Assembly (NCBI GenBank): GCA_022432975.1
Contig: CM039508.1
Coordinates: 28,324,788 to 28,388,787, forward strand
Direction of reading: 5' to 3'
Length of the DNA stretch: 64,000 nucleotides
Source: Begonia masoniana
Taxonomy: Eukaryota > Streptophyta > Magnoliopsida > Cucurbitales > Begoniaceae
The notes beneath the pieces are model-generated. The model saw only the letters and a program-made list of their open reading frames with translations. It made no database searches and was not told the DNA's origin. Made by a program: the position numbers and the translations under genes. Below are positions 49,065-61,019 of this stretch, piece after piece (the first letter of the stretch is position 1; each line of letters starts with the position of its first letter).

Positions 49065-51979
49065 TGTAACGCCCGGATTTTTGGATCTTATGATTTTCTA
49101 ATTTCTTAGGTTATGTTCGTAAATAGCAAATTAAAGTATTTTCTTGAGAAGGATGTTTCCTTAGAACCCTAGAAATTTATGGGAAATTTTAGAGGAATAA
49201 GTGGAATTTTAGAAACCCAAATCGAAAAGAGTAATGCTAAAGTTCCCGTTTTACCCTTTTAGCATATTAATTCGTAAAAATGGCAGAATAAGTCCGTTTT
49301 GGAAACGGTGAGTTTTGTTAGAACTCTAAGATTAAATTGGAATTTGTGGAGATATACGGGATTTAACGGGATTTACGGAAGAGCGAAACGGTATATTAAT
49401 GTTTTAATAGGAATTAGGATAATTAATATTATTATTATTATTATAATAATTATTATTATTAATAATAATTAAAATAACAACAGAATGGTTAATCCATTCT
49501 GTTGTTACGAGCTCGAGCCCGAGCTCCCGACGACGGCGACGACAGAGAGCCGTGGGCGCAGCTCTCCTCCGACGAAAACGCCGGCGTTTTCCGGCGCCCT
49601 CCGGCCAGACGACGGCGACGGCCAGTCTCCGGCCTGACTCCGCGCACGAACCGACCAGGTGAGCTCGGTTTTCTCCTTTTTCGGTTCGGTTTAAGGCAGT
49701 GAGTGGCGAGCTCGATTGAGCTCTGATCTCCGGCCAAAATAGGTTGCTTCCGGCGTGGGTTTGCCAACCCTTGGGCCGGCTATCGTTGCTTGGCCGAGGA
49801 ATGCCCAATTTGGGCAAAATTCCAGTGAGGCCCGATTAGGGCAATTCGGGTTTATGAATTGGAACTTCGATTTTAGGTTAGTTTATGTTAATTGGATGTT
49901 AAAAGGATAGATTAGTGAAGAAATTGATGGGATTTGATGAAAAATCGAAAAAGTGGAATTTTCCGAAAAAGGGCAGTTTCGGGTTTTTGAAAAATTGAAC
50001 TAGCTCCGGTCGTTTTTTTTAAAATTTCTTTTGGCAGATTAAAATAGGTTATTAGAGGAGTACGTGGCCACTGGAATCGTTCGATTCCGATAACCGACGC
50101 AAAAGTTACGCGCGTTCGAAGTTTCGGGTCGGTTTTACCGAACCCAAATTGGTGGTCCGTTTGGTTAGGTTTTTGTTGAGTTAAAGCTTTAGGAAATTCC
50201 TTAGTTAAGAATTTTGTTAGTTTTGAACATTAAATTGTTTAAGCTCGTATTAACGACAAATTGATGAAAATTGCATAGGTGAACAACGCTCGTGGACAGA
50301 ACTAGAGTTGCGACGGACACGAGGTAAGTTCTCGTGACTTGCTGTGGCCGATAGGCCTACACCATATGTCGTGTTTCGTTGTCGAGGATATTTGGAGTTA
50401 TGTATGTTTATTCGCTTTGGTTGGGTAGTTTAGGATTAGGCCTTTTATAGGTTATGCTTGTATTGTTTGATGGTATGCACTTTGTATGTTTATGTTATGC
50501 TTTTACTGTCATGCATCACTGTTTTATAAAAGTCATGAAAAATGAATTTAAGCATGAGTTCACGAAAAGAAACGAATGAAAGTAAAGTGAAAGAAATGAA
50601 CGAAAGTAAAGGAAATGTGATGACATGAATTGAGACGACTAATATGAGATGACTATGACGACTAATACGAGATGACTATGACGACTTAAATGAGACGACT
50701 AATATGAGATGACTATGACGACTAATACGAGATGACTATGACGACTTAAATGAGACGACTAATATGAGATGACTATGATGACTTACATGAGACGACTTAC
50801 ATGAGATGACTATATGATAAATGAATGCATGATATGATAAATGAATGTATGACATGATAAATGAAATGAATGCATGATATGAAAAATGAAAGTATGACAT
50901 GATAAATGAAATGAACGCATGATATGATAAATGAAATGAACGCATGATATGATAAATGAAGGAATGTATGAACTGAAAAATGAGACGACTATATGATGAA
51001 TGAATGAATGTATGAACTGAAAAATGAGACGACTATATGATGAATGAATGAATGTATGAACTGAAAAATGTGACGACTATCTAATAAATGAAATGAATGT
51101 ACGATATGATAAATGAATCGAATGCACAGAAATTTATGAAAATTGCATATACATGTTCATGCATTATCATTTACGTAGAATTTACTGAGATTTATTCTCA
51201 TAGGCGTCCTTATGGTGTAGGTGAACCCGAAACAGGTGAGGAAGACATTCCTCTGTTAGATGATCACGCTGGTTGAAGAAGGATACCCGTGGGAGTGCGC
51301 TGGCGCAGTCGATGCTTAACCGACCCGTGGGGATTTACGTATGTATTTTGAGGGTATTGAGATATTCTGGGTGAATGATGGATTAGTTAGATAAATTTGT
51401 ATAGTCGAACATATTAGGATGTTTGGTTCTGATTAGGTGTTAGATTTTTACGTTGATCTTTCAAATGTTTTGTTTAAATCATTAATTTAACGTTATGGGA
51501 ATGCTTTTAGTTTAATTGGTAGTTGGTACGTTTTAGGGTGTTTGATTCTGTTTAGTTGATAGATTTGTTTTATAAAACGTTTGTTAAGGTTTTTATTTGG
51601 ATTTTATGAACTGCTTGGTGATTTTGTAAACAGGAGGATATGTCACCCTTTTAAACGGAACCATGCAGTTTGTTTTCGTGAAAATGTACTTCATTTTAAT
51701 CGTGTTTAGAGTCGGATTTGGGCAGAGTTACGAGAACGTATGAATGTTTGGAAAGTTTATGTAAAATGTATAATTGAAATGTAGATAGAAATGATATTGT
51801 GAAGATGTGATGAATTGATAAATTGAGGAATGATAGAAGGTTGAGTGGTTTTATGTAAACTGTTTTTGTATGATAAATGAATTTTCTTTAAAGGTTTTCG
51901 AGGATGTTTTTAATTGATTTAGAGGCTTAAAAAGAAAAATTTTATACGGGAGATTAGGAATAGTTTGAGGGTCGTTACA
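49065..51979 (+). repeat. 5' LTR of the non-autonomous gypsy-type element (49-kb element)
   Basis: It starts TGTAACGCCC and ends GGTCGTTACA just before the primer site; 2915 bp. Contents in order: ATT repeats (49425-49470), a perfect 14-bp hairpin (49475-49507), a GC-rich segment with GAGCTC words, AGGTAAGT (50322-50329), a GATGAC/GACGAC tandem array (50640-51075), and GTGTAGGTGAACCCG near 51220. Its left flank is copia gag and shows no match to the 3' flank at 57814. Confidence 0.85.
50640..51075. repeat. GATGAC/GACGAC and ATGATAAATGAA tandem repeats
   Basis: Two adjoining arrays: units built of GACGACTAATATGAGATGACTAT (about 46 bp when paired), followed by 20-30-bp units such as GCATGATATGATAAATGAA and TGTATGAACTGAAAAATGAG. 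A nearly identical copy lies in the 3' LTR at 56604-57039. Minus-strand open frames here only reflect the repeat. Confidence 0.9.
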
Positions 51980-51983
51980 ATTA

Positions 51984-51995
51984 TGGTATCAGAGC
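51984..51995 (+). other. Primer-binding site (initiator Met tRNA), 49-kb element
   Basis: TGGTATCAGAGC followed by CCCCGGG, four bases after the LTR end, the same as in element A. Confidence 0.92.
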
Positions 51996-52066
51996 CCCCG
52001 GGTTTTAAAATCGGTTCTGTAGACTGCTCGACTGCACAGCCACTACGCGGACATTCTTCATCAACT

Positions 52067-52131
52067 GTAAGTATGTTTATAGTTTTATTTGATTTCAGTT
52101 TCTTAGAGATGTTTGCATTTAACTTTTATAG
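52067..52131 (+). other. Putative short leader intron upstream of gag
   Basis: CAACT|GTAAGT at 52067 and TTTTATAG|GAG ending at 52131 frame 65 bp. The element A leader has the same arrangement (GTAAGT then TTTTATAG|GAG before its gag ATG). No transcript evidence; the length is at the low limit for plant introns. Confidence 0.3.
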
Positions 52132-52146
52132 GAGCTATTTATAGTT

Positions 52147-52359
52147 ATGGTGTGTCGAGGGAATGATCGAGACAACCGAGACGTTACGATAGATCACCTT
52201 AAGGATTTCGTTGCCCAACAATCCCAACACATTAGCCTACAAGCGCAGCACATAATTAGGCAATCTTGTCAGCTCGAAATATTGGGTTTGTCGCTCCCAG
52301 TAATCACGGTACGAAGAGGAAGACTCTTAATCGAAAGAAAGAAGTTACACCAAGGGTAA
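52147..52359 (+). pseudogene. Gag N-terminal remnant of the 49-kb element
   Basis: A 70-codon frame starts MVCRGNDRDNRDVTIDHLKD and continues with AQQSQHISLQAQHIIRQS, similar to the Gag start of element A. It ends early, and no capsid, protease, RT or integrase motif could be read downstream, so the element cannot move by itself. Confidence 0.7.
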
Positions 52360-53153
52360 TTGCCCCGAACAAAGACGAGGATAATGCCCAACCCTCAGTT
52401 GCTTCAGGTGCAGTTTTATCCCTACAGTTAAAGGAATGAACTATATAAGAATAGAGGGTAGCCTGACTTAATAAGATTAGCCCGACTTAACCATGAAAAG
52501 TTGTACACATAGATTGTGTTACCATTAGAGGAATACAGCTTATGACATATAAGATTTGTATAGATAGAAAATGAGCCATAGTCGATGAAATTTGAACCCT
52601 TAGAGTATTAAGCCTCGGAAGATGCTTTAGGTTGTCAAGGTATACTAAGTGCACTTAAGCAGGTAAGAAGATATAGCAAGAACTTGTATGCCTTAGATCC
52701 ATGAAAAGATGGATGTATTTAGACAAAAACCATGTCCAAGAACTTGACTAGATTTATTGTTGAGAGGATATGAGAACGATTACGATTGTAGTTTAGAAAG
52801 ACGTGGTAGATCAATACAAGTCGTGGACATAGGATTTAAGTGATGTGGTCGTATCGACCGATATGGAGGCAAAGAATAATGGGATTTACTTATGGTTGGA
52901 GAGTAAATAAATTCCAAAACATTATGGAATAGAGGTCATGTGCAAGGTAATACCCAAGATGCCAAATTTTGCTGTTCTCAAGAGATAAGTATCGCCTAAG
53001 AAGACTGTTCAGCAAAAGGGCGATTACTAATTCGCAAAGAGAATCATAACTTTGGGGATCTAGGAATTTAAGTTAAATAAAGGGGAGTTTGGATTACAAG
53101 CTGGATGATGTTAGGAATCCTTGAACGTTAGTCAACCCAAATGACATTGGAAG
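52360..53153 (+). other. Interior of the 49-kb element, unrecognised
   Basis: Purine-rich plus strand, many stops in all frames, no motif I can name. It may be a decayed gag/pol or further captured sequence. Confidence 0.4.
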
Positions 53154-53970
53154 TTGATGTTATTTCGAAGGATGAAGGATCTACCCATGGAAAAATTTGA
53201 GTTAGAAGTTTGGAGAGAATTAGAACAACAATACATTAATCATGAAGATCGAAGAGTGTACGTCGACTGGGGTGCTAGAAGAACACATTACTACCACTGT
53301 TATGTATCTCTTGATGGCCTTATCAGGTTCAAGGGCCCCTATCTAAACAAAACAAGAACTCATTTACCTAGGGTTTTGGGAGATGAGAATGTTTGATGGT
53401 CAAGTTTGCTGAGGATGTGATAAAAAAAAAAAAAAAAATGTTGCGGAAATAAAACAACAAAGTAGCTCTGAAGCACCGCCTTTGCTGATTCAATTCCGAC
53501 TTTTCTACAATGGTTATGCTATCGAGGGAACTCTTCTTGTCAATAGACAGTTGTAATTTTTCAGCTCTCTTCTAGGACGATTCAGATACGTGATTCAATG
53601 ATTAAAGTTGAGTCAGATTTGAAATTTGAACATCTTCAAACCGAGAATTCTTTGGAGATAGTTGGGACTAGCAATCCACCAAAGAAAACAAATCTTTCAA
53701 GAAACTTAATTTCTCTTCTTAGCTACGGAGGAGTTCCAAAAGCATATTTCATGCATATCCTCGTGAAAGCTCTAAACGAGGTTGACATTGCTTTCTCAAG
53801 CAAACGTGCAGCGTTAAAAGTTGCGATTCATTGTGGCGAGATGGATGATTTTCTTGTGGCCAGAATGATATTGTCAGGGGTTCCTCTTATGGAATCATAC
53901 TTGGCGACTTAGGAAGGCAAGGATTTTTGGAAGGGAGGTGTTAAATTACATACAACAAGTTTGCAAACAA
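53154..53970 (+). pseudogene. Captured fragment of a plant RNA-dependent RNA polymerase gene (RDR3/4/5-like)
   Basis: Three blocks in the order of plant RDR proteins. Block 1 (53154-53430): RMKDLPMEKFELEVW, then EDRRVYVDWGARRTHYYHCY, IRFKGPYLNKTRTHLPRVLG and DENV; a one-base loss shifts frame and LMVKFAED follows. Block 2 (53485-53540): LIQFRLFYNGYAIEGTLLVN. Block 3 (from about 53571): RTIQIRDSMIKVESD, SLEIVGTSNPPKKTNLSRNL, LISLLSYGGVPKAYFMHIL, SSKRAALKVA and GEMDDFLVARMILSGVPL, ending at a TAG (53912) after which weak similarity continues to about 53970. The gene part between blocks 1 and 2 is missing, and an intron-like GTAATTTTTCAG remains between blocks 2 and 3. The catalytic DLDGD region is not present. 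It has the same orientation as the element and lies between its LTRs. Family-level assignment is confident; the exact subclade is from memory. Confidence 0.85.
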
Positions 53971-55157
53971 AAAGGTTGTAGGGATGAGATATTATAAAAG
54001 AATTTAGAAGAATGCTTAGGACCTAATTTTGGAGGAAGGATGAAATCGATATTGTAAAGTTAAGAGATAGGAATAAGATTAAATTAGGAATCAAAAGGGG
54101 GGCCAATCTATATATAACTAAGTTGAAGCCAATGATTTTGGGAACGGCTAAGGTTAAAGTAAATAAGCTTAAGTAAACAAATGAGGTAAGGACTATGAGA
54201 TGTAAGATAAAAATGGCCGGTTACGTTGATATTTGGGCTTCAAATAGTGTCATAGAGATAAGTGAGAAAAATTAATTAGATTAAAGAGAGATTGAGTTAT
54301 GAGTCAAGTAGTGGAGGATGGGAAATTTAGAGCATATTGGATGAAAGGAAGAGAAATTTGCACGAAGACTGTGCAAATGAGCTTGAATGTGAAGTTAGAA
54401 CAAGAGGTATAGGAAAGTTCCGACTCATAGGTAACGTTGAATTGTTTAAGCGCCCATAAGGTGTTGGGTAAATGGTTTAACGAATTTGTTTAGATTTAAG
54501 AATTTATTAATGATTGATGATGACCGAGGTAAGAGTTGTATAAACGAGCATATTGGACAAAATAGTAGAGACTTAGAGGATACCTTGAGAGCATAAAGGG
54601 AAAGATTTAAGTAACAAAGGTTCTGTATAAAGGAATGGCATTAGAGTGGCTAAGGGAATGCTATAGTTGCGCAAGGTAGGTAGGTATAGAAAATGAGATT
54701 GATAATTTTGACAGTAGATAGTAGTGTAAAGAAGAGTTCGAAACAGAGGATTATGATGAGAGATCCAAGTATCAAGTCTTTAGTGTTATAGAATTGAAGA
54801 AACTTTAAGGGTTTGAAGTGATTAGGTACGAGTTGTTGTCACGGAATTTGAAGAGTTAGAAATTGATTAAACTTAGCTTGAGGGACAAACTAGAGTTGAG
54901 GTTAAGTTAGAGGAAATTCGAGGTTCTAAGTGACGAAGGGTTAAGTTGAAGTCGATGGATGTATGAGTAATTGACTTACAAAGTGCGAAGTTAAATGGAT
55001 TGAAAGCTTTGGAGATATAGAGAACTATGAAGACCCGAAGGGTGACAGAGATCATAGAAGTGTCGAGGCTAGTGTTACGACATTATTTCTTAGATAATGT
55101 GAGGGTGAGTAATTAGAAGGTTAACCAAACAATAATTTTGGGGACAAAATTCCAATT
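53971..55157 (+). other. 3' interior of the 49-kb element, unrecognised
   Basis: Purine-rich sequence with no open frame over 60 codons on the plus strand and no readable retroviral motif. It ends with the gypsy-like AATTTTGGGGACAAAATTCC just before the polypurine tract. Confidence 0.4.
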
Positions 55158-55170
55158 AAGGAGGGAAGGA
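55158..55170 (+). other. Polypurine tract of the 49-kb element
   Basis: AAGGAGGGAAGGA immediately before the 3' LTR, the plus-strand primer. Confidence 0.85.
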
Positions 55171-57813
55171 TGTAACGCCCAGGATTTTTAAGAGAAAATA
55201 AAATGATAGGTAATTGTTTAATAAATAATTGTTTTAAGTAATTTAAAAGAAAAGTGAATAAAGTTGGTTAACATAATTGGTTAATTAATTTAGATTCGGG
55301 TATTTCCAGGTATTTCCAGTGAAATTAAGTCGTGGGTCAATTAAGAACGAGATTTAACGAAATTTACGGAAAAGCAAAACGATAAGTGAGGATTTGATTA
55401 ATGGTTAGTTTATTATTATTATTATTATTATTATTAATTAAATAAAAAATAAAACAACACAAAATGGTTTTGGAAACCATTTTGTGTTCGAGCTCCCCGT
55501 GAACGAAGACAGGGCAGCGACGAGGGAGGCGACGATCGACGAACGCCGGCGACTTCCGACCCTCTCCGGCCAGACGACGGCGGCGCAGCTAGGGCTGCCA
55601 TTTCCGGCCCGTCTCTGCGCGCAACCCGGCCGGTAAGCTCGTTTTTCCCCCTGTTTTGGTTCGGTTTGTGGTCGTGGGTGGCGAGCTCGATTGAGCTCCG
55701 ATCACCGGCCGTTTTCGGTCACCACCGGCTTGGGTTTGCCAACCCTTGGTCCGGCTTCGGTCGCCTGGCAGTGGTAAGCCCGGTTTGGGCGAAATTACAG
55801 TGAATGCCCGATTAGGGCAATTCGGGTTTGTGGTTGGAAACTCCGATTTTAGGTTAGTTTATGTTAATTGGATGTTAGGAGGATAGATTGGTGAAGAAAT
55901 TGATGAGTTTTGATGAAAGATCGAAAAAGTGAAATTTTGGAAAAAGGGGCAGTTCGAGTTTTTGATAAATTGACCTAGCTCCGGTCGTTTGTTTTAAAAT
56001 TCGTTTTGGCAGATTAAAATAGGTTATTAGAGGAGTACGTGGCCGCTGGAATCGTTCGATTCCGATATCCGACGCGAAAGTTACGCGCGTTCGAAGTTTT
56101 AGGTCGGTTTTTACCGAACCCAAATTAGTGGCCCGTTTAATTAGGTTTTGGTTCGATTAGGCTATAAATAGTAGTTTGAGAATAAATTGGTGAATGTAAG
56201 CATGATGTTAATAAAGCTCGGATGTTTGTCATAGGTCGGGCCATAGGTGAAGTGACATGCCAAAAATCAGCGAGCTACGGACGACAGGTAAGTTCTCGTG
56301 ACTTGCTGTGGCCGATAGGCCTACACCATATGTCGTGTTTCGTTGTCGAGGATATTTGGAGTTATGTATGTTTATTCGCTTTGGTTGGGTAGTTTAGGAT
56401 TAGGCCTTTTATAGGTTATGCTTGTATTGTTTGATGGTATGCACTTTGTATGTTTATGTTATGCTTTTACTGTCATGCATCACTGTTTTATAAAAGTCAT
56501 GAAAAATGAATTTAAGCATGAGTTCACGAAAAGAAACGAATGAAAGTAAAGTGAAAGAAATGAACGAAAGTAAAGGAAATGTGATGACATGAATTGAGAC
56601 GACTAATATGAGATGACTATGACGACTAATACGAGATGACTATGACGACTTAAATGAGACGACTAATATGAGATGACTATGACGACTAATACGAGATGAC
56701 TATGACGACTTAAATGAGACGACTAATATGAGATGACTATGATGACTTACATGAGACGACTTACATGAGATGACTATATGATAAATGAATGCATGATATG
56801 ATAAATGAATGTATGACATGATAAATGAAATGAATGCATGATATGAAGAATGAAAGTATGACATGATAAATGAAATGAACGCATGATATAATAAATGAAA
56901 TGAACGCATGATATGATAAATGAAGGAATGTATGAACTGAAAAATGAGACGACTATATGATGAATGAATGAATGTATGAACTGAAAAATGAGACGACTAT
57001 ATGATGAATGAATGAATGTATGAACTGAAAAATGTGACGACTATCTAATAAATGAAATGAATGTACGATATGATAAATGAATCGAATGCACAGAAATTTA
57101 TGAAAATTGCATATACATGTTCATGCATTATCATTTACGTAGAATTTACTGAGATTTATTCTCATAGGCGTCCTTATGGTGTAGGTGAACCCGAAACAGG
57201 TGAGGAAGACATTCCTCTGTTAGATGATCACGCTGGTTGATGAAGGATACCCGTGGGAGTGCGCTGGCGCAGTCGATGCTTACCTGACCCGTGGGGAAGT
57301 ATGTATAGATGTTTTGAGGGTTTTGGGATGTTTTGAGCTAATAGTAAACTGTATAGAAATTTATAGGATGTTTGGAATCTGGTTAGTGGATAGATTTACA
57401 TTTAAATGATGGTTGTATAGGAATTATAGGATGTTTGGAATCTGGTTAGTGGATAGGTTTACATTTAAATGATGGTTGTATAGAAATTATAGGATGTTTG
57501 GAATCTGGTTAGTGGATAGGTTTACATTTGATATTTTAATGTTCTGAACGTTTTGGAAACCTGTTGTTATAAACTATTTTGGTGATTTTGAAACAGGAGG
57601 ATATGTTAAACTTTTAAACGGAACCACGCAGTTTATTTTCTTGAAAACGTGTTTGTTTAAGTAATTGTTTTGTATTTGTTTTTAAATGTTTTATTCAATT
57701 GATTTTAAATTGTTTTCAAATTGTTTTCCACATAAATGCTAAGGATGAAGAAAAATGAAAAATTTGTACGGTAAAATAAGGGAAAATAAGGGTACAGTAT
57801 TAGGGTCGTGACA
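55171..57813 (+). repeat. 3' LTR of the 49-kb element
   Basis: It starts TGTAACGCCC after the polypurine tract and ends GGTCGTGACA; 2643 bp. It has a different AT tract (55420-55440) and a different 15-bp hairpin (55456-55488) from the 5' LTR, a TATA box (TATAAATAG, 56163-56171) absent from the 5' LTR, AGGTAAGT (56286-56293), and a 1-kb tract almost identical to 50323-51335. After 57300 it has three diverged copies of a roughly 60-bp repeat (TTATAGGATGTTTGGAATCT). The right flank TATCA does not match the left flank TCATG. Confidence 0.85.
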
Positions 57814-57817
57814 TATC

Positions 57818-58178
57818 ATCTCCTTTAGCCCACCCACGGGCACTTTGATCACGCCCATTCCCCACCAGCCTCTTCTGTGGAAGAATCAGCGAATGCAAGG
57901 GCATTTCATCCTGTTGCTGGAATTCTTTCGTCCGCAAAGGAGTTTTTCTGATGTAGTGCTGATCAGACATCTATCGCTGGCAAGGACTCCTTTCAATCCT
58001 AACGACATCCTCCGAGGTATTTACCGCCGGTAAACTCCTCACCCACCTCCCCATTGACTGATAACATCATTCTTTTATCTCTCTCGCCATTTTCTATTTA
58101 TCCACTTTCTGTTTTTCCTCTATTTTTCTCACTGTTTGTGTCCATTTTCTCATGTCTCTATTTAGCTTCCACATTGCA
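57818..58178 (+). repeat. LTR-like repeat, copy (c), 3' part
   Basis: Similar over about 330 bp to the last part of copy (b) at 30900-30564 (GGGCAC.TTGA, AGGGC.TTTCATC, CCTTTCAATCCTAACGAC, TAACATCATTC, TCTCTCGCCATTTTC). It ends TTTAGCTTCCACATTGCA. Its 5' part is absent, replaced by the LTR of the 49-kb element. A 62-codon frame (57845-58033) shares PFNPND with copy (b); function unknown. Confidence 0.65.
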
Positions 58179-58776
58179 AGTACTAAGGTTATCAGTGGGT
58201 TGCACTCGCAATTGGCAAGTATAAAGATGAGGTTCTTTGTAATCTAGTACCAATGCAAGCTACACATATTTTTTTGGGGAGACCATAACAATTCGATAGA
58301 AACGTCAAGCACAATGGTTTCAAGAATTTGTACTTCTTTGATCAAAATGGTAGGAAAATAATTCTCAAACCACTAAAACATTGGGAGACTAGTGATGATC
58401 AAGAGAGGATTGCAAAAGAATTCAAAAATAGAGAAAATTCATTGAGTGAGCAAAAACATAAAAAAGAAGAGAGTAGAGTCAGTGAAAAGAAAAGTGAAAG
58501 AGAGAAAAAAGAATGTAAGGACAGAAAATTCGAGAGTGAGAGAAAACAAGAGGAAAATGAGACAATGAGTGAAATGACAAGAAAAAGTGAAATTAAAAGT
58601 GTGATGATAGCGAGCCAAGAAGTACTTATACTGTTGTACAAATATGTTTACTTCGTGACTAATGAACTAACTCATTTTCTTCCGAGTGTTGTTTCTTCCA
58701 TTTTGCAGGAATTTGAGGATGTGTTTCCCGAAAAATTACCGAGAGGGTTACCTTCTTTGAGAGAGATTGGGTCATA
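58179..58776 (+). pseudogene. Ty3/gypsy protease-RT junction relic
   Basis: The plus strand reads IGKYKDEVLCNLVPMQATHI, then FLGRP with a TAA where Trp is expected, QFDRNVKHNGFKN, FFDQNGRKIILKPL, a long Lys/Glu/Ser-rich linker (about residues 25-85 of the 58328-58777 frame), IKSVMIASQEVLILLYK and LQEFEDVFPEKLPRGLP, the last being the start of gypsy RT. It begins abruptly at the end of repeat (c), at almost the protein position where element B stops (29690), so it may be the other half of that element. Confidence 0.75.
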
Positions 58777-59214
58777 ATCAATATGTGGTTCAATTATTCA
58801 ACTCTGACTAACACTTTTTTTCAGTCCAAACAAATTTACTCTTACTTGTTAGTTAGGTCAATAGCAAGGTAATAACACAAAAAAAAAAAAATTCTGCAAA
58901 AAGGTTGTAAAACCAATAAATTTCAAGAGACTTAGCAACTCCAGAACTGTCACGACCCGAAACCCAACGGGCCGCGACTTACAGAATTGTGTTCGTGTTC
59001 TTATTCTTGACTCATATTATTTTTTTTTCTTAAACATAAAGAGGAAATTACTCGAAGAAAACTTTACGAAAGCGATTAAGAATCATACTTAAAACTCATT
59101 TGAAATTCTTGAAATTAACTTAAAACATTGATAGGAATTGAAGAAGAAATAAGATAAAGGATATTCTCGGTTTTAAAGGAAAAGAAAAGGGGCAGAAGAG
59201 GAAAAGCAAGAGGG

Positions 59215-59405
59215 CCGATTGATAGGCCAAAACAGCCGATCGTTCGCCCCCTTGTAAAATTTCACAGCCGATCGATCGGCAAATTGAGCCGATCGATCAC
59301 CCTACAAAAATGCACAGCCGATCGATCGCCACTTCAGCAGATCGATTGACATCCTCTCTGTTTCTTCATTTTCGCTAAACAATATTAGCCGATCGATCGG
59401 CTACC
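59215..59405. repeat. GCCGATCGATCGGC palindromic module
   Basis: At least five copies of GCCGATCGATCG or near variants spaced 20-40 bp apart, including the perfect palindrome GCCGATCGATCGGC. It lies 265-455 bp before the LTR 3' end. Confidence 0.85.
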
Positions 59406-59722
59406 CCTTTGGAAACATAATCCTGCAATTTTCTTTCCAATACTTAAACATACAACAAAATAAATCATAACTTCCCCTAATCTTCAACTAAAAACCCAAT
59501 TTAAACCATTCAGACGAGAAGCTTTAAATCCCTAAACCATCCATCGTTGAAAATCATAGAAAAAAAAACATTTAGACCGTAGCGGAAGACAAAACGGGTA
59601 AAAATCCCTTAGTCATAAATCCATCTTAAAATCATAAAAAGGAAAACCGTCAACCATCCTAATATTTGCCATCACATGAAAATCCTATGAAAATCCCTTT
59701 CTACCTATTTTCCATAACGTAA

Positions 59723-60230
<508 letters not shown>

Positions 60231-61019
60231 AAGACATTTTATATCTCGATGTTAAAATCAATCCTAAATAATTTAAATTCAAAACTAGCAAAATCCTAGT
60301 TAAGGAAGTTTCCTAAAAATCCAACTTATCTCATTCGGGCATTTTACCGAACACATGGTGTGCATAAAAAAAATTAACCTAACATTAATAATATTTTCTC
60401 CTCCCAACCACCAAAGTTCTATGAGTAACCCAACAACTACTTATACTACGTCAGAAACAACTATAACTTTGATAATCAAAATGTTTTCTAACAAAACCTA
60501 TAGATTTCAACAATCCTAAACGAAGTCCTAATCAATAACAATCTCTTAAACGAAAACTTAGTAAATGAATCCTCTAAAACTTACCTATGGTTTGGGTCTT
60601 GAAGAAAACGGAGGAAGAAACAAGTCGTTGATGGAGGAAATGGTGGCTGCCGTGAGGGAGAGCGTCAAAGGGAAAATAGGAGAGAAAGTTTAGAAGGATA
60701 TTTGGCTGAGTGAGGATTGTGATAGGAGAGGGAGGGTTTTAGGGTATAATATAATTTTACTTGCAAATTACCATAATGCCCTTTCTATTAATCACTTACA
60801 TAATTCCATTTTTTTTAACCTATGATTTGATTTCTCCTCAATTTTTCTTAATTCACTAAAATTTCTAATAAATCCTTGGGGTTCCAATAAAACTTCTTAT
60901 TCGTGAAACTGGCCTAAATTACTAATTTACAGAATAAAACACTATACGGTGAAAAATCGGAGGTCTAGAAACAAAATCTATAACTCAAAAATTCGGGTGT
61001 TACATCCTACCCTTCTTAT

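Noticed and set aside
49404..49817. Arg-rich frames on both strands near 49.4-49.8 kb
   Set aside because: GC-rich LTR sequence; high GC leaves few stops. The related copy at 55.5 kb does not keep the frame.
50736..50945. Minus-strand frame of repeated SYHAFISFIM, with a copy at 56700-56909
   Set aside because: It is a tandem nucleotide repeat inside LTRs, open by periodicity rather than selection.
49065..57813. Treating the 49-kb element as a complete autonomous gypsy element
   Set aside because: No protease, RT, RNase H or integrase motif is readable in 51980-55170; only a Gag start and the captured RDR fragment.
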